This document shows, in pieces, positions 38,800-50,043 of a stretch of DNA of 64,000 nt. The stretch's first letter is position 1, and each line of letters begins with the position of its first letter. Source of the stretch: Phycomyces nitens (taxonomy: Eukaryota; Mucoromycota; Mucoromycetes; Mucorales; Phycomycetaceae); assembly GCA_022702545.1 (NCBI GenBank), contig JAHRBC010000001.1:5890001-5954000 (forward strand), read 5' to 3'. Under the pieces are notes generated by a model. It was not told where the DNA came from, did not search any database, and saw only the letters and a program-made list of their open reading frames with translations. Position numbers and translations under genes: made by a program.

Positions 38800-40190
38800 A
38801 TGAGTGCAATATTTTTATCTGAAGATGTACATGGAAATGTCGTTGATGAGAATGGAGGCCCTGAACCCATGGAATATATCGTTGATCAGAATGAATTTAT
38901 TGTAGAGTCGATTGCGACTCATAGTGAGTACTTGAAAAATATGCCCTCCTGTGAATCTTCATCGGTTTGTCCAATGTTGATAGAAAAGCCAAAAGATGAA
39001 GACATCCGTATGAAAGAAGCAGACACAAAACGTGATTATGTGCGGTACACCGTTCAGGATAAGGCTCGATTTTTCGACCTGAAGATTGAAAAGTGTATGA
39101 GCGCATCAACTGCAGCGAAGCAGTTGGGTATTCACATTCGAACTGCGCAGAGATGGGTTAAGCAATACAATATGTGTCCTGATAGTATTTTCGAGGTTTG
39201 TAAGCAGGTTGGTCGTAAATGTATCTTGAGCGAAGAGCATAAAACTGCTGTTATCGACTTCATTGATGCTAATCCTTCTGCTGCTGTTATTGAAGTGGCT
39301 GAACATTTGTTGAATCGGTTCAATGATCTTAAAGTTTCACGTAGCACTGTTTATAATTTCATGAGAAGTGAGTGCAACCTTTCTTTGAAGAAAGCTGACT
39401 TCCATTCTATCGAAAGAAACAGCCCAGCAAAGATTGAAGAGAGACATTATTGGGTTCGTAAATGGGAAAATACTGATACGAATATTTGACGAATTGCGTG
39501 TTTCTTGACGAGTCAGCTTTTGATATCAATATGAAACGCTCAAGAGCTTGGTCCAAAAAAGGTACGCGTGCCATTGTTACTCGGCCTACTATGAGAGCAA
39601 ACACAACATCGATACTGGGTGCTATCTCAGCTGCAGGTTTGATCACAGTTGGCGTAAAAAAACCAAGACCTGCAAAGAAGAGAAAGACGGAAGGGTATGT
39701 AAGCTCAGGGACTATGACTGGCCACTACATAAGTTTCTTAAAAGTGACTCTCGATGAAATGGACAAATATCCGCATATGAAGGGTCATTATATAGTCATG
39801 GATAATGCACCCATTCACACGCATGAAAACATAAGGAAATACATTGAGTATCGAGGATATAAATGTGTATATCTTCCTACATACTCTCCGGAGCTTAACC
39901 CAATAGAACGGTTCTGGGCAATAGCAAAAAGTAAGATTAAGCGCCATAGGTTTTTGCAGGAAGACACTTTATCAAAGAGAATTACAGAAGCGTGCAATAA
40001 TGTAGAAAAAGGTCACTTCAAAGGTTTCGTTTCGCATTCTTACAAGTGTTGGGATAAATGTCGAAACAGAGAACCAATGTAATGGCCACTGACCGCAAAC
40101 ATCTCTCACACAGCATAAAAAATAGCCTCGAGCACCCCAGTGAGCTTCAAGAAGACTCCATGAAGGCAAAAGGTGGTAATGTGAAGGCAA
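38800..40190 (+). mobile_element. IS630/Tc1-type transposon copy 1, transposase split by a frameshift
   Basis: The first frame, 38800-39489 (ATG at 38800), has N-terminal helix-turn-helix domains: KCMSASTAAKQLGIHIRTA-QRW and VEVAEHLL-like second HTH with SRSTVYNFMRSECNLSLKK. It ends in TGA at 39487-39489. The second frame, 39486-40082, is -1 relative and carries the DDE domain: NCVFLDESAFDINM (first Asp), GHYIVMDNAPIHTHENI (second Asp), YSPELNPIERFW (Glu). There is no ATG at the start of the second frame. Stops confine the shift to 39477-39489. More than 99% identical to 47936-49222 on the other strand. Confidence 0.88.
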
Positions 40191-40489
40191 AGTGCGGCAA
40201 CGATTGGGCACAATTGCATGTAAAAAAGGAAATTACTTATGCCAAGTTTTAAGTCTGCCTTTGGTAATTTTTTCTCTTTGAATTTTCTGTAAATAGATGA
40301 AATGTGGTGCATAACATAAGAATGAAAGCAAATATAGTGTTGGTGAATAAGAGCAGAACGATTTACGGATTTCTTTTTTATTTTTTCACAAGTGAGAAAA
40401 TACGCTGCGAGTTGCAGGAACAATAGAAAAATTGGTATCATTAATTAATCATTGGAGTAAGGTGGATGGGTGAGATGAAATAAGGAAGT

Positions 40490-41520
40490 TCATATCAACG
40501 AACGCTTGACACAACCAGGCCGACAATCAAATTTGTTGATAAGACTTCCACGAAGAACGTTTTGTCGTGGTATTGATTCGAATTTGTGTCCATGGTATAC
40601 AACCAGTTCCTTGATTGATTTAAGTTCTCTATAGATACAATAAAAAATGTTAACGCTGTTCATACGAGAAATCCATGATTTATAGGCAGTTGTTTTCATA
40701 CTTGACAAATTTTCGTATATCCATGGGATCCGTGGATAAGCCAGCGTAGTCCAACACAACAAGCCGTACGGAAAAGTTGGTTGATTTCGCAAACATAATC
40801 AAATCCTAGGCAGATATAAAAAAAATGAGTAACTATTAACTTCCAGTTTCGTTGCTGTCTACCTTGCATATCGCCATGCTTATGGCGAACACTTTCCATG
40901 ATATTGAGATTCGGCTTTGTATCACGTTGGCATAATTTCGATCCAGAGGAGCACATGGGTGATAAGAAGACTTTCGCACAGTGACATTTGATACGGAGGC
41001 AATCTGTCATCTTTTGTATTGACTTGATCTTGTTTTCCACAGGTTCGTTTGTGCGTGATTTTCGTACATAACCGATATTGATCCAACCATGTGATTCCAT
41101 TGATGTGTTTAAAAACGATTTCGTGTTGAAGGTGATTTTCAAGACTTCATCTATAAAAAAAAGGACTGTTTGTTTTTGCACTTTTGTTTTTTTTAGTGAC
41201 ATGCACCGTAATTTATATACTCACCCCAATGGTCTTGCTTGACAATCCACAAAGATCGTCGCTTTTCTCTTTTGCTACCGATGCGTGCAACTTGCGAGTA
41301 GCCAAATCGACCATCCTTTGACAACAAATCAGTCACTTGTGTGGGAGAGTAAATGTCAACTATATCCGGCATAAAGCTCTTGACAAGGTCAAATAACTCG
41401 ATGTTGTTCCAATGACCAAATGTGTATAATTCTCTGTTCACTGGTGTATCTTTCGATGCGATGCAGTTGAAGAAATCAAGTACACAGTGTTTCGTTGGCT
41501 TTACAAAGTGGTTAAGACAA
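40490..41520 (-). pseudogene. Recombinase-like gene of unknown family, 5'-truncated
   Basis: Exons read right to left: HFVKPTKHCVLDFFNCIASK, LYTFGHWNNIELFDLVKSF, YSPTQVTDLLSKDGRFGYSQ and SLWIVKQDHW; then after an intron (donor near 41220, acceptor near 41154) DEVLKITFNTKSFLNTSM, GWINIGYVRKSRTNEP, IQKMTDCLR, KVFLSPMCSSGSK; then VRLVVLDYAGLSTDPMDI; then ELKSIKELVVYHGHKFESIP and a stop at 40490-40492. The GYVRKS ... K-V-F-x-S ... VVLDYAGL order resembles serine recombinases (Y-A-R-V-S, then L-V-V-x-x-x-D-R-L) and a repeat protein family I associate with Mucorales. The junction near 40806-40864 is out of phase, and a TIR element at 41523 removes the 5' end. Confidence 0.4.
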
Positions 41521-41522
41521 TA

Positions 41523-41873
41523 GGCCTGGTCAACCGTAAAATATCGCGCTTTGTTCAATTTTTTTGGTTAGACAATGATAGTATGATAGCATTGCCAATT
41601 GTGAAAGGGTGTCGGTTGCCTTTGCCGCTTGTATAGATAACTTGTAATGGCGGATGATAAGAGTCAACGATTGCTTTACATTTAACGCGATTGGCATTTG
41701 TTACTTCTTCTCCTAATAGCATACAACAGGCTTGCCCACTAGTAATTACTGCCATAAAGAATGTAAGATAGTGAAAATGAAAGAAAGAAGGGAAAGAAAA
41801 TTTTACACCTTTCTCCGGAAATGAAAATGAAAAAATCGGTGCCATTTTTCAGCCTGTGCGACATCGGTTTCCT
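41523..41873. mobile_element. One end of a TIR element (same TIR as the MITE at 49226)
   Basis: Begins GGCCTGGTCAACCGTAAAAT after a TA dinucleotide and is followed by CGCGCTTTGTTCAA, then TTGGTTAGAC and GATAGTATGATAGC, all shared with the inverted end of the MITE at 49226-49544. The opposite TIR is not found before the LINE. It contains a minus-strand open frame (VTNANRVKCKAIVDSYHPPL) of unknown family. Confidence 0.55.
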
Positions 41874-41887
41874 CAGAGTGCGATTTG
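41874..41887 (+). repeat. Target-site duplication, left copy (LINE)
   Basis: CAGAGTGCGATTTG directly before the LINE 5' end, repeated perfectly at 47904-47917. Confidence 0.9.
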
Positions 41888-41888
41888 C

Positions 41889-43072
41889 ATGGCTCTTCCC
41901 TCTAAAGAACTGGACCCATCTAATGGGTCCACTACAACGATAGGATATCCACATACTTCTACTGCACAACTCTCTACCACTAGGTCATATCTCGAGGTGG
42001 CTACGACACGTTCCAAGTCTATCCAAACACCCGTTGTTCTCTTCTCCAACTTGCCCAAAGGTTCGGATCGAATTTGACGCGAAAGCGCCTCTCCCCATTC
42101 GATCTTCTTTACTCTCCCAACTGCCCCCGCCTTGCTCAGGACTTTTGGACTGCTCTCCATGCCAGCATTCCGGAAGAATGTAGTCTAGGGGTGTCTTTTC
42201 CAAACAAGCAACCTTATGTCCACGAAATGCACCTCACCAACTCTGCCACTTGCATGGACATTTGCAGCAAAGGCCTCACCGTTGGAGGCCAAACCTACTT
42301 CCCTTGCCCAGGAATTGCTCCAGGAGCAAAAATGCTGCGTCTCTTCCTCACCCAGCTTCCCTTCCGTCCTCGCCTTGAACTCGAACAGACCATCAAAACA
42401 GCCTTGGCTGCATATGGCTCTGTCCGTGAAGTTGGCATGCATTTCCGTTCTGGGTACTTTGATGGCACAGGTTATGCCTACCTTGAACAACCCCCTAATC
42501 CTGACACCAACTTAGCCAAACTCTCTTTCAAGATACCTTATGAGGATGACCGATACTTCCTAGGTACCTGGAAGCAGATGGGTCTCCACTGCAACTACTG
42601 CAAGGCTATGGGACACGATATTGACAACTGTCCAGAGCGGCCCAATGATTCCCGACGATGTTTCACCTGTGACCAAACCGGGCACTTGCGACGTGCATGC
42701 CCTCGAGCACTAGCAGGCTATTCCTCCAAGAAACCCCGAAAGACACCGATAACGCTAGCGTCGTACATTAAAAAACGCACGGCCCCTCCAGTCAACCCCC
42801 CCACACCGACACCACGGACCTCAACTCCTCGAAAAGGTCCAGTCACGACTGGAAAAGGGAACCAGGAGATGACCACTACTCAGGCACATATTACCACAGA
42901 ACCAACAACGACGTTTGTCTCTACCCCTCCAGCACCCCATATTGGGGGCACCAATCGGTTTGCTATACTTGACAGAACATCTAACAGCACTGGTCAAGGC
43001 ACCTTTGCAGATTCAAACCTGCCCCCTCAAGGAACGCACAACCACCAGTTTGCTCCTATTTTCCATCATTAA
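41889..43072 (+). pseudogene. LINE ORF1: Gag-like CCHC zinc-knuckle protein, frameshifted
   Basis: Starts ATG at 41889 (MALPSKELDPSNGSTTT) and meets TGA at 42075-42077. The -1 frame continues RLSPFDLLYSPNCPRLAQDF and so on to 43072. It carries an RRM-like/esterase-free gag core and two CCHC knuckles: CNYCKAMGHDIDNC and CFTCDQTGHLRRAC, followed by a Pro/Thr-rich tail. ORF1 proteins bind LINE RNA. The break is consistent with loss of one base, but both frames are open around it, so its exact place is unknown. Confidence 0.85.
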
Positions 43073-43114
43073 AAAAGGCCTGTCTCCCCCACAACTTTGT
43101 TTCGGGCCCCACTG

Positions 43115-46100
43115 ATGAAAAAGAAGAGTTTCACCCAGGTGCCCTTGAGGATAGCAAGGACAGCGAACCCCAGCACGCACTGTCTGACGAAGAGATGTCG
43201 GACGATAACCAAGCTTAGTAATATAATCCACATAGCCACCATGAACTGTCGCGGACTGGTCAAGTCTAACAACCCAAATAATCGTTCTCTCTTCATTAGA
43301 TACCTTCGTTCACTCTCATTAGACATAATAGCTCTACAAGAAACTCATGCAAATACAGATTCTCTTCAACAGTTGTTTCACCTTCAATTCCAAGCCTCAG
43401 ACTCCCTGTGGTCCCCTCACTGCAGCTTGGTTTCCCTGTCTCCTCTAATCTCTTTTACCGATCCACTTTTTTCTCTGTGTGGCCGTTGCATTACTGTCAC
43501 AGCTGTGCACTCGTCAAATTTATTTGCGCCTTTTCGTATCTGTGTTTTATACGTCCCTGCCTCATATCGTCCTCGATATGACTTCCTTACCTCTCTCCTA
43601 TCCTCCCCCCACCTCCTCCCTGCCATTCCCTCACGACAAATTATGCTAGGAGACTTCAACTATTCAGCACATGCAAATTCCTCTCGCACTGGATCTGCTC
43701 TACGCCCATGGCTAAATTTTGTGGCCAACCACTGGGTAGACTGTATCACACTGCCCAACACAAGACTCATGCCCACATTCCACCGCGACCTCTCCTCGTC
43801 AACCATCGACTGCATATACGCCTCCAGGGACATTGCACCATATCATTCATCCTCTACTGTTACGTACGTCCAGCCCCTGTGGACCGATCACTGCCTCGTG
43901 CGAACTTGCCTTCGTTTTCCTAAGCCTTCCCAAATTGGCCACGGTTTATGGCGTGCAAACCCGTGTCTGACCAACAACCTACACTATCGCTCCTCCGTGT
44001 CCGACTGCCTTTCCTCCTTCCTCCCACAACTTTCACCCCTGGACTCCCCTCAATCCCAGTGGGACCAGGTGAAAGTCGAGGTAACCCGTTTCACGCGATC
44101 CTTCTCCCGCACATCTCGCCCATCTTTTGCCACTCTGGAGAGGAAACTGCAGAGCAAAAGAGACCGCTTGATACACAGATTCCGCCACCAACTGGCGCAG
44201 AATTTTCAACTCCCCATTGTTGAGCGTCAGCTCCAACAAGTCCAACAGGAACGCACCGAGATACTAGCACTTCGGGCTGGGAAACACTGGAGGGAACAGG
44301 GCGAATCCTCCGCGGGCTTTTTGTAACGCACAGTTGCCACTCGTCAAGCTCGTACCACAATCACCAGCCTCCACCACCCCACCATAGATGTCATGTGCAC
44401 TGACCCCACTGATCTCTCAGACGCTGGAGCTGCCTTTTATGAGGACCTGTACACACCCAGCCCTCCAGCCCAGCCAGCTATTGACGATCTCCTCCTTCAC
44501 CTCCCATCAGATCTCTTCCTCTCGGAGACCACCTCCTCGACACTCATAGAACCGTTCACATTGGATGATATCCGGGCAGGTGCCAACCGCTCTCCTAATG
44601 CCAGTAGCCCTGGGCCTGATGGTCTGCCTTACGAGATTTTGCGCATGATAATGGCACACCCCATGTGCGCCAATCTTCTGGTACGCATATACAACGACGG
44701 ACTTACCCTTGGAACTTTTCCTGCTTCCTGGAACTCTACCTGCGTATGCCTACTCCCAAAGAAAGATGATCTTACCTACCTCAGGAACTGGCGCCCGATA
44801 TCCCTTATCAATACCGATGCCAAAGTGTTCTCGCGCCTTGTCAATAGCCGCATGGTTGAGGCAGTCACTTCCCTCGTTACACCCTTTCAGACAGGTTTTG
44901 TAAAAGGGCGTTTCATCGCTGACAATGGCATGTTGACCAAACTAGTTATGGCACAAGCCCGGCAAGACGGCACTGACGGTATAGGCCTACTGCTTGATCA
45001 GGAGAAAGCCTACGACCGAGTCCACCCCGATTACCTTCGCCAAGTCCTACTGCACTTCAAATTTCCCCTCTCCCTCGTAACCTGCATATCTTAACTCTTT
45101 TTCTCCACTCAAATCCAAATCAACGTCAATGGACATCTATCTCGATCTTTCCTTCAAGGCCGTGGTCTCCGACAGGGGGATCCACTGTCTCCCGTGTTAT
45201 TTAACCTTGCCTTTGAGCCCTTGTTGAGACGAGTAATCCATGATCCCGACTTTGAAGGCTTTTCCCCTCCACCCCACACGTAGCTGACATTACCTGCACC
45301 CATCAAGCTTTTGGCTTATGCCGACGATCTGCTGGTCTTCCTGCCTGATACGGCCCACTTGTCCCGTCTGCAGCACCACCTCCTCACATACTCACAAGCC
45401 TCAAACGCTCGTATTAACCTTCACAAAACTGAAACCTTCTCCCTCTCTGGCCTTCCCTTACCAGAATGGCGCCCAATGCTACAACGTTTTGGCATCACTG
45501 CTTGGTCTGATAGAACCTCCCAAACTGCCATACGATATCTTGGGTTTCCACTCATTCAGTCCCTACCTCAACGAAATGCCTTCTGTGAGAACCTTCTCTC
45601 CAAGGTCGAATCTGCCTGTCACATACACTTGTCTCGATCCCTCTCAATACGTGGTCGGGCCATGGTACTCAACTCCCTCATACTCTCTAAGCTCTGGCAT
45701 GTCCTTAGAGTCCTCACCGTGCCTCTCTCTTTTTTCCGTCGACTGCGCTCGATCATGGGCAAGTTTCTACAGCACCGTTCCTTTCCACCAATCTCTTTTG
45801 GAACTTTTTGTCAACCTCTTAAAAGTGGTGGCCTGGGCATTCTAGATCCCCAAGTTCAACAAGCAGCCCTCCAGTTGCGCTGGCTCCGGCCCCTGGTCCA
45901 TTCCCCACTGTCCCCCGTTGGTTTGGTCCCGCCATGGCTCTCATATATCCTCCGCCTCCACTCTCCTTCTGTCGATCCACTTTTTCCCTTGTTGTTTCTA
46001 CCCTTCCGACCTTCCCATCTACGAGACCTCAACTCTCCTCTGGCCACGGTGGTTGCGGCGGTTGATCTCTTCCCTCACAACTTTAGGGATGTGGTAGTCA

Positions 46101-47011
46101 ACATTCCCACATGCCTCTCTCTCCCTCTTGCATCTCTCACTATTTCGCAACCTAATCAGCCTCCCTTTCCATCTGCATGGCGCGACCTCCAGGTTTCCGA
46201 TGCATTCGAAGTGGATCCCAGGTTTGGTGTGCTCGCCCAACGCCCACTGACCCGTGTGCTTTGTCGTCCAATCGTACTCCACCGTTTCTTTGAACGAATC
46301 TACACCCGCTCTCTGGCCCTACACCCCGTCCTGTTCCGTGCCACCCTTCCTCCCGATATCTACACCCTGCAGTATCCGTCGTTGGCTCTGCCGACTGGAT
46401 CAAATGTAGATGTGCGTCTTTTTTTGAATGCACTGGTTCCGGGCCGACCTTGGCGGCGGCTGTCCACCAAGTCTTACCACCTTCTCTGCAACTTCCATTC
46501 CAAAACTGCCCATTCCATTCTCCCCACACTCGCCCCTCGGCAGCTTCGCCAGTTTTGGTCCTTCCCCTTGCCACATGGCGCTCGCAATGTTTGGTTTCGG
46601 GCCCTACACAAGAAAATTCCTTGCCGCTCTCGTCTTCACTCACGAATCCCTCTTGCTTTCCCAGATCCATCTTGCGCCATCTGCCATCATCCCTTAGATG
46701 ATCAAGCGCACTTTCTCTTCCACTGCCCAGTCAAGCAGGCCGTTTGGTCGTCGATCTGGGAGCTACATTTTGCAGACACTATGTCTACTCCTTCCTTCCT
46801 GTCCTGCCTCCAATCTTTAACTTTCCCCGCTTGTTCCGATTTGGTTCTCTCTGCTGCCTCCATCTTCGGATGCACGATGCTTGCAATATGGCGACATCAC
46901 TGGTTGTTCATCTTCGACCATGTCCCCTTCGTCTCCTCCGCAGTCTGTTCCACTGCACTGTCTCTTATAGACCGTCTCAGGTGTGAAACAGATCTCGATA
47001 CTCCCCCCTAG
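43115..47011 (+). pseudogene. LINE ORF2: APE endonuclease / reverse transcriptase with three stop codons
   Basis: Domains in order: APE-type endonuclease (MNCRGL, LQETHAN, MLGDFNYSAH, TDHCLVRT); reverse transcriptase (SSPGPDGLPYEIL, LLPKKDDLTYLRNWRPISL, FQTGFVKGRFIADNGML, LLLDQEKAYDRVHPDY, GLRQGDPLSPVLFNLAF, LLAYADDLLVF with the YADD box, HKTETFSLSGL); then a C-terminal zf-RVT (CAICHHPLDDQAHFLFHCPV). One frame runs 43115-47011, interrupted by TAA at 44324, TAA at 45092 and TAG at 45281. Each is one C-to-T change from a Gln codon. ATG at 43115 is in frame; the true start is uncertain. Confidence 0.9.
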
Positions 47012-47903
47012 CTTCCCTCTGTCCTAGCACACTATAACTATCTAAAAGTATAAAACTAGACTTAAAAAAAAATAGAAAATAGAAAATCCAAAAACAAGTT
47101 GTGACTTCCTCTATTGCCGCACAGCGTAGAGGCTCATGACGTGTGATGTGTTTGTATGGTTGTGTATGGTAACCGAACGGGCGACAAATAAAATATATAA
47201 AAGAAACAAGGAAAGAACCAGTAAAAGACTAACGAAACTCAACAGAAATATCCCCAAAATGACCGGGCAAAATATAACTGCTCTTCAGAGATCGAGAGCT
47301 TAAACTCAAAAGAATAAAATAACCGTAAAATTGATCGTAAAACTGACTGACCGCCGAGTGTTGGATATCGTTTATTAATTAGAAAGGAATGTCTTTTATA
47401 GACAAGGAAAACAACTAAAAGAATAACCGAAAAATGAAAGAATAAAATAATAAAATGATACCATCAAGACCAAAGGAAAACATATAATAAAAATATACTG
47501 TAACATAGTGAAGAAAAGGTAAGACAAAGAAGTAAGGGAAGTAAATTAAAGAAGTACAGGATGGTGCAATAATGCAAGAAAGTGAGAAAGACATAAAAAG
47601 GGAAAAACACGCCGTGCGTGACGGCAGATCAATAATATACTAAAAAAAAAGAAAAAAAAGGAAAATAAGGGAATACGAAAACCATAAAAGGAAATTACAA
47701 GAGGACAAGAAAAAGGAACATAAAGGAAAACAAGTGAAATAAGAGACATAAAGAAAAGGGAGTCACGATCCCAATCCTCGGGTCAACTCACTGTCTCCAG
47801 CTAAGTCCTTGGCCTCAAGGTGGTTCTTGGCCGAAACCGGACCTGCCCACAACGAACGTGACACTCACCAATAAATCAGAGCCTCGGCTCCCTACAAAAA
47901 AAA

Positions 47904-47917
47904 CAGAGTGCGATTTG
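47904..47917 (+). repeat. Target-site duplication, right copy (LINE)
   Basis: CAGAGTGCGATTTG right after the LINE A-run; identical to 41874-41887. Confidence 0.9.
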
Positions 47918-47935
47918 GTTTTCTGGAAAGAGTGC

Positions 47936-49225
47936 GCCTTCACATCACCACCTTTTGCCTTCAGGAGTCTTCTTGAAGCTCACTGGGGTGCTCGAGGCTT
48001 TTTTTTATGCTGTGTGAGAGATGTTTGCGGTCAGTGGCCATTACATTGGTTCCCTGTTTCGACATTTATCCCAACACTTGTAAGAATGCGAAACGAAACC
48101 TTTGAAGTGACCTTTTTCTACATTATTGCACGCTTCTGTAATTCTCTTTGATAAAGTGTCTTCCTGCAAAAACCTATGGCGCTTAATCTTACTTTTTGCT
48201 ATTGCCCAGAACCGTTCTATTGGGTTAAGCTCCGGAGAGTATGTAGGAAGATATACACATTTATATCCTCGATACTCAATGTATTTCCTTATGTTTTCAT
48301 GCGTGTGAATGGGTGCATTATCCATGACTATATAATGACCCTTCATATGAGGATATTTGTCCATTTCATCGAGAGTCACTTTTAAGAAACTTATGTAGTG
48401 GCCAGTCATAGTCCCTGAGCTTACATACCCTTCCGTCTTTCTCTTCTTTGCAGGTCTTGGTTTTTTTACGCCAACTGTGATCAAACCTGCAGCTGAGATA
48501 GCACCCAGTATCGATGTTGTGTTTGCTCTCATAGTAGGCCGAGTAACAATGGCACGCGTACCTTTTTTGGACCAAGCTCTTGAGCGTTTCATATTGATAT
48601 CAAAAGCTGACTCGTCAAGAAACACGCAATTCGTCAAATATTCATATCAGTATTTTCCCATTTACGAACCCAATAATGTCTCTCTTCAATCTTTGCTGGG
48701 CTGTTTGTTTCGATAGAATGGAAGTCAGCTTTCTTCAAAGAAAGGTTGCACTCACTTCTCATGAAATTATAAACAGTGCTACGTGAAACTTTAAGATCAT
48801 TGAACCGATTCAACAAATGTTCAGCCACTTCAACAACAGCAGCAGAAGGATTAGCATCAATGAAGTCGATAACAGCAGTTTTATGCTCTTCGCTCAAGAT
48901 ACATTTACGACCAACCTGCTTACAAACCTCGAAAATACTATCAGGACACATATTGTATTGCTTAACCCATCTCTGCGCAGTTCGAATGTGAATACCCAAC
49001 TGCTTCGCTGCAGTTGATGCGCTCATACACTTTTCAATCTTCAGGTCGAAAAATCGAGCCTTATCCTGAACGGTGTACCGCACATAATCACGTTTTGTGT
49101 CTGCTTCTTTCATACGGATGTCTTCATCTTTTGGCTTTTCTATCAACATTGGACAAACCGATGAAGATTCACAGGAGGGCATATTTTTCAAGTACTCACT
49201 ATGAGTCGCAATCGACTCTACAATA
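47936..49225 (-). mobile_element. IS630/Tc1-type transposon copy 2 (inverted), 5'-truncated
   Basis: The reverse complement of 38896-40190, with roughly eight differences in about 1.29 kb. The DDE frame (48041-48637) encodes a protein identical to copy 1. The HTH frame (48634-49236) differs at a few residues and lacks about 30 N-terminal codons, where it abuts the MITE at 49226; its apparent first codons come from the MITE TIR. The same frameshift (AATATTTGACG) separates the two frames, so the lesion predates the duplication. Confidence 0.88.
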
Positions 49226-49544
49226 AGCCTGGTCAACCGTAAAATACCGCGCTTTGTTCAATTTTTTAATAAGCATCATTGGATATGTTCGTCAAAAAGT
49301 CTCAAAAAATATTTTAACAAAACGTAAAAATTTGAACATGAAAAATCCTGTTCAAATTATGCAAGAAAAAAATTATTTCTTTCTAATAGGCTATCCATGC
49401 AAAAACAACATTCTGATACGTTCCAATGTGGAACAGAAGGTAGTTCACCGCTGCTTTTGCGCTCACAATTGGCAAGGTTATCATACTATCCTTGGCTAAC
49501 CAAAAATTTTGAACAAAGCGCAGTATTTTACGGTTGACCAGGCC
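49226..49544. mobile_element. 0.32-kb MITE with ~40-bp terminal inverted repeats
   Basis: The left end AGCCTGGTCAACCGTAAAAT...CGCGCTTTGTTCAA is mirrored at 49503-49544 (TTGAACAAAGCGCAGTATTT...GGTTGACCAGGCC). It is bordered by TA on both sides. The interior has no gene. It shares TIR and subterminal sequence with the element end at 41523. Likely mobilised by a TA-targeting transposase. Confidence 0.75.
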
Positions 49545-50043
49545 TATTATTAAAAACAGTTGGACTGACGAATTGGATTGCTCCACCAATAAACATAATC
49601 ACGACTATCTTGTTTTCTGCGATTCTCAATGGCGTTAAGACGCACTGCAAATGTTTCATGTTTGGGCTTTAATCCATTTTATTTCCGCTTTTCTTGTTTA
49701 AAAAAAATCTATATATTTGCTGTTTCAATTGTTTTCTTTTACTGCGGTAGTATTAAGAATAAAACCATAAAGCAATCCAACATTACACTAGACTTCTTTG
49801 GAGCCAATGACTTTACGTGACGCAGAGTGACTCAACTATAAATGATCAAAAGACTATCAAAAGAAAGACATTCAAAGAGTATGAAAGACCCAGTGTCTCG
49901 TTAATACTCCGGCCGTGACTGGTATTCTGCTCCCTGATTCCTGGAATTGGAAAGCCAGTGGCTGAAAAATTGTTTGTTTAAAAGTCCCAGGCGTTATCCC
50001 AAGGTATTCTCTGTTTTTTTGAGGTAACTACTCTTTTCCCATA
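49545..50043. other. Intergenic region upstream of VARS
   Basis: 500 bp, AT-rich, no gene recognised. It ends in the VARS 5' leader. Confidence 0.45.

Larger units (their letters stand above)
41888..47903 (+). mobile_element. Full-length ~6.0-kb Tad/I-like LINE retrotransposon
   Basis: The element has ORF1 (zinc-knuckle protein), ORF2 (APE endonuclease, reverse transcriptase, zinc-finger tail), a 3'UTR of about 890 bp and a terminal A-run (ACAAAAAAAA), all between perfect 14-bp duplications of CAGAGTGCGATTTG. Coding parts are much GC-richer than the host spacers. The first ATG is at the second nucleotide of the element, so the 5' end is either very short or slightly truncated. It sits in the 3' flank of Tc1 copy 2. 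ORF1 is frameshifted and ORF2 has three in-frame stops. Confidence 0.92.

Noticed and set aside
42069..42078. The octamer ATTTGACG at both the LINE ORF1 stop and the Tc1 frameshift, suggesting a shared slippage signal
   Set aside because: In the LINE both frames are open well upstream, so the shift cannot be placed there; the match is probably chance.
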